Shown here piece by piece: positions 60,177 to 64,000 of a DNA stretch of 64,000 nt. Location of the stretch: assembly GCA_041739525.1 (NCBI GenBank), contig JBGSNQ010000181.1:52553-116552 (forward strand), read 5' to 3'. Each line of letters starts with the position of its first letter. Within the stretch, counting starts at the first letter, position 1. Origin of the DNA: DATJGR01 sp041739525 (lineage in GTDB: Bacteria; Pseudomonadota; Gammaproteobacteria; Pseudomonadales; Azotimanducaceae). A program made the position numbers and the translations under genes. The notes under the pieces were generated by a model. The model was given only the letters and a program-made list of their open reading frames with translations, ran no database searches and was not told where the DNA came from.

Positions 60177-61538
60177 ATGAAAGAACGTACGTTCGAAGAA
60201 TGGCAACGCGCCGATGCGGCGCATTACCTGCATCCGTTTACCGACAGCAAAGCGCTCGCGGCAAAAGGCACGCGCGTCATAACGCGTGGCGAGGGCGTGT
60301 ACATCTACGACGCGAACGGTCACAAGATGCTCGACGGTATGTCGGGGCTGTGGTGCGTCAATGTCGGCTACGGCAGGAAAGAACTGATCGATGCGGCGAC
60401 GCGGCAGATGTCCGAGTTGCCGTTCTACAACAGCTTCTTCCAATGCGCGCATCCGCCGGCTATTCGATTGGCCGAGTTGCTTTCGGAAGTGACGCCGCCG
60501 CACATGAAGCACGTGTTCTTCACCAGTTCCGGTTCAGAGGCGAACGACACAGTCATTCGCATGGTGCGCCACTATTGGGCCAGCATCGGGCAACCCAACC
60601 GAACCGTCATCATCAGCCGCGAAAACGCTTATCACGGCAGCACGATGGGTGGCGGCAGTCTCGGCGGCATGACGTACATCCACAAGCAAGGTGGTATGCC
60701 GATTCCCGGCATCGAGCACATTGCGCAACCGTATTACTTCGACTATCGAGGCAACCTTTCCGCCGAAGAGTTCGGCATCGAACGCGCGCGCGATCTCGAA
60801 CGTCGCATCGAATCTGTGGGTGTAGAGCGAGTCGCTGCGTTCATCGGCGAACCGATTCAGGGCGCAGGCGGCGTGATCATGCCGCCGGCGAGTTATTGGC
60901 CCGAAGTACGCCGCATCTGCGAGAAGTACGGAATTCTGCTCGTGATCGATGAGGTGATCACCGGATTCGGCCGCACTGGCCGCTGGTTCGCGTCAGAGTA
61001 CTACGATATGCAACCCGACCTGCTGGTGATGGCAAAAGGCATGTCGTCGGGCTATCTGCCGATCGGCGGAGTGATGGTGGGTGACCGCGTCGCAGACGTC
61101 ATTCGAAACGGCGGAGACTTCAATCACGGCTTCACGTATTCGGGCCATCCGACGTGTGCGGCGGTCGCTGCGCGCAACATCGAACTGCTGCGCGACGAGC
61201 GCATCGTCGAACACGTGCGCGACGTTGCGGCGCCTCATCTCGCGAAGCGATGGGCCGAACTCGCGGAACACCCGCTCGTCGGCGAAGCGCGCACGCTCGG
61301 CTTGCTTGGTGCGATCGAACTGGTCGCCGATAAACGCACGAAGGAGCGCTTCCAGCCGAAGGGACGCGTCGGCGAAATGTGCCGCGACCTCGCGGTGAAG
61401 AATGGGGTAGTGATGCGGCACGTCAACGAGTCGATGATCATTGCGCCGCCGCTGGTCATCACTACTGCGCAGATCGACGAGTTGGTGGACAAGGCGCGCA
61501 AGACGCTCGACGCAGCAGTGGTCGCGCTGCGCGGGTGA
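60177..61538 (+). CDS. Class III aminotransferase, putrescine-pyruvate aminotransferase-like (SpuC)
   Basis: PLP enzyme predicted to transaminate putrescine, cadaverine or a related omega-amine with pyruvate. It has 453 residues from the ATG at 60177, matching SpuC length. Motifs: HYLHPFTDSKAL at the N-terminus, FTSSGSEANDTVIRMVRHYW, the PLP-binding IDEVITGFGRTGRWFA and the Lys-containing MAKGMSSGYLPIGGVMV. The frame opens upstream to 60081 inside the previous gene and is rejected. The stop is 4 bp from gpsA. Confidence 0.9.
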   Translation: MKERTFEEWQRADAAHYLHPFTDSKALAAKGTRVITRGEGVYIYDANGHKMLDGMSGLWCVNVGYGRKELIDAATRQMSELPFYNSFFQCAHPPAIRLAELLSEVTPPHMKHVFFTSSGSEANDTVIRMVRHYWASIGQPNRTVIISRENAYHGSTMGGGSLGGMTYIHKQGGMPIPGIEHIAQPYYFDYRGNLSAEEFGIERARDLERRIESVGVERVAAFIGEPIQGAGGVIMPPASYWPEVRRICEKYGILLVIDEVITGFGRTGRWFASEYYDMQPDLLVMAKGMSSGYLPIGGVMVGDRVADVIRNGGDFNHGFTYSGHPTCAAVAARNIELLRDERIVEHVRDVAAPHLAKRWAELAEHPLVGEARTLGLLGAIELVADKRTKERFQPKGRVGEMCRDLAVKNGVVMRHVNESMIIAPPLVITTAQIDELVDKARKTLDAAVVALRG

Positions 61539-61542
61539 CGGG

Positions 61543-62544
61543 TCAGCCGGGCTCGGACTCGTCGCCGGACTGACGCCGGATCAATCCTCTGAATGCCTGC
61601 CGCGGGGTGCCGCCTTCATGCACCACGCGGTACACCTCGCGCGCGATCGGCATTTCTACGCCGTGCGCGTCTGCTAGCGCGATGACGGCCGGCACGCTCT
61701 TCACGCCCTCCGCCACCATGTGCATCTTCCTAACGATCTCGTCGAGGCGCAGGCCCTTGCCGAGTTGCTCGCCGACGAAACGATTTCGGCTGTGTGTGCT
61801 GGTGCACGTGGCTACGAGATCGCCCATTCCGGCAAGGCCGGCAAATGTTTCGGGGCGGCCGCCGAGCGCGTTACCGAGGCGTGTGATTTCAGCGAGTCCG
61901 CGGGTGATGACCGCGGCGCGCGTGTTGTCTCCGGCACCGAGTCCATCGCCCATTCCTGCTGCGATCGCAACGACGTTCTTCAGCACGCCGCCCAACTCGC
62001 AACCGATCACGTCGGTGTTGGTGTAGACGCGGAACAAGCCGGAGCGGAACAGTTCCTTGAGCCGCCGCACGATGGTGTCGTCGTCCATGGCGAGTACGCT
62101 GGCCGCCGCATCGCCTGCCATGATCTCGCGCGCGAGGTTAGGCCCGGTCAGCACTGCCGGCGGGTGCCCGGGCAGCACCTCTTCGATGATCTGGGTCATG
62201 CGCGCTTGCGTTCCGGCTTCGAGCCCTTTCGCGAGGCTGATGACGGGCACCCAGGGACGGATGTAGCGGGCGATGTCGATGGCCGTCGCCCGAAACGTTT
62301 GCGACGGCACGCCCATCACGATCACGTCGGCATCGCGAACGGCTTCGGCCAGATCCGCAGTGGCCGTCAGACGCGCGGAAAGGCGCGCGTCCGGAAGATA
62401 GCGCTGATTGGTATGGCGTTCGTTGATTTCGCCGACGGTGGCTACGTCGCGCGCCCACAATACGGTCGGCGTGTTGCGCGACACCATCGACGCGATCGTC
62501 GTGCCCCACGAACCGCCGCCCATCACCGCCACGCGTAGCTGCAT
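61543..62544 (-). CDS. gpsA: Glycerol-3-phosphate dehydrogenase [NAD(P)+]
   Basis: Reduces dihydroxyacetone phosphate to sn-glycerol 3-phosphate for phospholipid synthesis. It has 333 residues. The NAD(P) motif MGGGSWGTT is near residue 8; LAKGLEAGT, TGPNLAREIM and the catalytic-lysine segment CELGGVLKNVVAIAAGM follow, and GLAGMGDLVATCTS is intact. It stands alone on the minus strand after the small lipoprotein gene. Confidence 0.97.
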   Translation of the reverse strand: MQLRVAVMGGGSWGTTIASMVSRNTPTVLWARDVATVGEINERHTNQRYLPDARLSARLTATADLAEAVRDADVIVMGVPSQTFRATAIDIARYIRPWVPVISLAKGLEAGTQARMTQIIEEVLPGHPPAVLTGPNLAREIMAGDAAASVLAMDDDTIVRRLKELFRSGLFRVYTNTDVIGCELGGVLKNVVAIAAGMGDGLGAGDNTRAAVITRGLAEITRLGNALGGRPETFAGLAGMGDLVATCTSTHSRNRFVGEQLGKGLRLDEIVRKMHMVAEGVKSVPAVIALADAHGVEMPIAREVYRVVHEGGTPRQAFRGLIRRQSGDESEPG

Positions 62545-62570
62545 CGTCGTCCCCCGATCGAATCGAGCCT

Positions 62571-62601
62571 GGCGAGCGATACTACGCTACGCGTGCTCGC
62601 C
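62571..62601 (-). terminator. Hairpin between the small lipoprotein gene and gpsA
   Basis: GGCGAGC and GCTCGCC form a perfect 7-bp stem with a 17-base loop, 7 bp after the lipoprotein stop and 26 bp before the gpsA ATG on the same strand. There is no T-run, so partial termination or mRNA end-stabilisation is as likely as a full terminator. Confidence 0.3.
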
Positions 62602-62608
62602 GCGTGCG

Positions 62609-62806
62609 TCAGTGTGTGCTGCCGGCTTCGTTGAACTGTGCGCGGCTCAGATCGTCGATGCGTTGGGCTGCCTGCTCCGCCGCGCTGGCGGCTTCGCGCG
62701 CCTGTGCTTTTACAACCTTGGCGTCTTCATCGACTCCCCGGACCGGCTCACCGCAACCAGCGAGTAGAAGACCGGATGTGAGAATGCTCACGAGGCTTCG
62801 TTTCAT
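62609..62806 (-). CDS. Small lipoprotein
   Basis: Unknown function. From the ATG at 62806, with GGAG seven bases upstream, it has 65 residues. The lipoprotein signal ends LLLAGC (Cys18), and the residue at +2 is Gly, so outer-membrane sorting is expected. The mature part is an Ala/Glu-rich helix (AREAASAAEQAAQRIDDLSR) that could oligomerise. It precedes gpsA in the same direction. Confidence 0.75.
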   Translation of the reverse strand: MKRSLVSILTSGLLLAGCGEPVRGVDEDAKVVKAQAREAASAAEQAAQRIDDLSRAQFNEAGSTH

Positions 62807-63175
62807 CGAAAATCTCCGTGCGATGCAAAATCGTAGCATCACGTTTCGATCTAGAATCGAAGGTGAGCCGCAGTTGCGACGATCCTGCGGTGCGAGTGAA
62901 GTTTGAAATGGATCACAAAGCGCTCCGAACGCGATGAGACCTGCCTAACCGAATTCGCGCCGCCGATCGGCGAGGATTGTGCCGGCGTACGCCTGATGGC
63001 GCGCCCGCGGGGAGCATCGGTTGCCCGCCGCCAACACGAAGCAATGGATTGCGATGCAGATGTGCCCCACCACTCGCCCTTCCGCCTCCGCGCGTCGCGA
63101 TGGTGTCGTGCGTGACCGAGTATTTCTTCGATGGACGGGGTTCGATGGGCGGGCTTCGATGAAGGAGGGGACACG
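62807..63175. other. Gene-free stretch with an inverted repeat
   Basis: These 369 bp separate the lipoprotein gene from the divergent coiled-coil gene. Short ORFs here have no ribosome site or recognisable product. An inverted repeat TTCGAT-CTAGA-ATCGAA lies at 62845-62861, about 40 bp upstream of the lipoprotein start, and could be an operator. The 3' end carries the tandem repeats listed separately. I see nothing else in it. Confidence 0.4.
63127..63168 (+). repeat. Three 14-bp imperfect tandem repeats
   Basis: Units TTCGATGGACGGGG, TTCGATGGGCGGGC and TTCGATGAAGGAGG follow one another directly. Eight to twelve positions are shared between pairs. The third unit contains the AAGGAGG ribosome site of the next gene, so copy-number change would move or duplicate sequence just ahead of it. 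Confidence 0.7.
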
Positions 63176-64000
63176 TTGACGCTGACGATTGCGCAACTGG
63201 TCGCGGTGTTCATCCTCGGCGTCTCGAGTTTCCTGAGCGGATGGATGCTGCGCCGGATTCAGGCGAAGAGTCGCGAAGCGCAGCTGCAGAAACACCTGAC
63301 CGACGCGAACACGGCGATTCCGTCGCTCGAAACGAATCTGCGCAACCGCGATCAGCGCATTGCATCGCTGTTCAGCGAACTCACCGAGGCGAAAGCGAGA
63401 ACCCCCTCGCTCGAGGCTGCGGCGAAGCGCGGCGAAATGGAGGCGCTCGCGAAGGAGCGTGAGTTGCGGATCGCACGGGTCGAGATCGACGCATTGAAGG
63501 CCACCCTCGCCTCGGCACCCGACCCCGCAAGGCTTGCAGAACTCGAAACGGCGCTCGGCTCGCTTCGCGACGCGCAAGTACGTTGTACCGAAGCGGAGTC
63601 GAAGTGGGCAGCGCTGCAAGTAAGCAACGCCGAATTGACCGCTGCGCTAGCCGAGCGCGACGCGCGCCTCGCATCGGCTGTGGTGGCGCCGTCGTTCATC
63701 GCGCTGCCCGTTGCGCCCGCGACCGAATCCGAAGCCGAGTTGCATGCGCGCGTCGAGATGCTCCAGAAGAATGTCGATGCACGCGACGCGGTGATCGCGA
63801 CGCGCGACGCGAGTATCGCCGCCCTGCAAACACGCCTCGATGGTGAATTCGAAACGGTGCGCAGAGTTCGTGCCGAACTCGAGCAGCGAATCGCCGATGT
63901 CGAACGCGAGCGCGCCGAAGGCGCCAAGTGGCAGGCGCGGGTTCCGAAGCTGGCGGCAACCATCAAGGCGCGCGATGCCGCGCTCGCAGAACGCGAAGCG
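63176..64000 (+). CDS. Membrane-anchored coiled-coil protein (cut by window edge)
   Basis: No family recognised. A TTG at 63176 with AAGGAGGGG upstream opens a frame of 275 codons that runs off the window. Residues 5-24 form one membrane helix (IAQLVAVFILGVSSFLSGWM). The rest is a long Ala/Glu/Arg-rich coiled coil with repeated RDA-x-IA-L units, interrupted near residues 165-180 by a hydrophobic, Pro-containing segment (SAVVAPSFIALPVAPA). A structural envelope or septum role is possible, but nothing here proves it. Antisense ORFs over this region are shadows of its codon bias. Confidence 0.72.
   Translation, partial: MTLTIAQLVAVFILGVSSFLSGWMLRRIQAKSREAQLQKHLTDANTAIPSLETNLRNRDQRIASLFSELTEAKARTPSLEAAAKRGEMEALAKERELRIARVEIDALKATLASAPDPARLAELETALGSLRDAQVRCTEAESKWAALQVSNAELTAALAERDARLASAVVAPSFIALPVAPATESEAELHARVEMLQKNVDARDAVIATRDASIAALQTRLDGEFETVRRVRAELEQRIADVERERAEGAKWQARVPKLAATIKARDAALAEREA

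Noticed and set aside
62945..63619. 224-codon minus-strand frame opposite the coiled-coil gene
   Set aside because: It mirrors the repeated codons of the plus-strand gene and crosses the intergenic repeats; no start signal or family resemblance.
1..64000. Search for tRNA genes, CRISPR arrays, insertion sequences, phage genes, toxin-antitoxin pairs and defence genes
   Set aside because: No cloverleaf, spaced repeats, terminal inverted repeats with transposase, integrase or recognisable defence domain was seen; coding density leaves little room for them.

Overview
The window is about 64 kb of GC-rich chromosome from a gammaproteobacterium and contains the replication origin. The clearest marker is the block rpmH-rnpA-yidD-yidC-mnmE-mnmG-rsmG-parA-parB-atpI-atpBEFHAGD on the minus strand, back to back with dnaA-dnaN-recF-gyrB on the plus strand. 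That is the Pseudomonas-like oriC layout. Many later blocks also follow Pseudomonas gene order: plsC-like/gmhB/lpxL, rsmB-fmt-def/lysM-dprA, the cox cluster, and thrB/DUF2782/polA/engB/cytochrome c4/dsbA/EEP. PhaR with a DUF6489 neighbour, purE inserted before tsaC, and a SpdH/Pot/Puu cluster make Pseudomonas itself unlikely. A Nevskiales/Steroidobacterales/Xanthomonadales-type lineage is my guess, not a result. I see no tRNA, rRNA, CRISPR array, insertion sequence or prophage.

Layout. (1) 1-13911, minus strand: one dense co-directional run from rpmH to a truncated atpD, with several start/stop overlaps and a near-consensus promoter in front of rpmH. (2) 13912-14393: oriC with a cluster of DnaA boxes. 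(3) 14394-20371, plus: dnaA, dnaN, recF, gyrB; two parS sites lie inside recF and match the ParAB pair encoded on the other side of the origin. (4) 20305-29776: envelope genes (acyltransferase, heptose phosphatase, lipid A acyltransferase), then rsmB-fmt-def facing lysM-dprA-purE-tsaC-aroE and a small zinc-ribbon gene. (5) 29777-38487: a complete caa3-type cytochrome c oxidase locus with its copper and heme assembly factors. (6) 38494-45506: homoserine kinase, DUF2782, DNA polymerase I, EngB, cytochrome c4, DsbA and an EEP-family protein. (7) 45557-51559: a more accessory region with a PQQ dehydrogenase lipoprotein, PhaR, DUF6489, an alpha/beta hydrolase and a frameshifted amidohydrolase lipoprotein. 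(8) 51563-61538: a polyamine uptake and breakdown locus (spermidine-dehydrogenase-like enzyme, PotFGHI-type transporter, PuuB-like oxidase, PuuA-like ligase, SpuC-like aminotransferase). (9) 61543-64000: gpsA, a small lipoprotein and the start of a membrane-anchored coiled-coil protein.

Most of the window is conserved housekeeping DNA. The points most worth a second look are the parS pair in recF, the rnpA start buried in rpmH, the frameshifted amidohydrolase, the three-route polyamine locus and the PhaR/DUF6489/hydrolase neighbourhood. I did not find a convincing new defence, mobile or signalling system.
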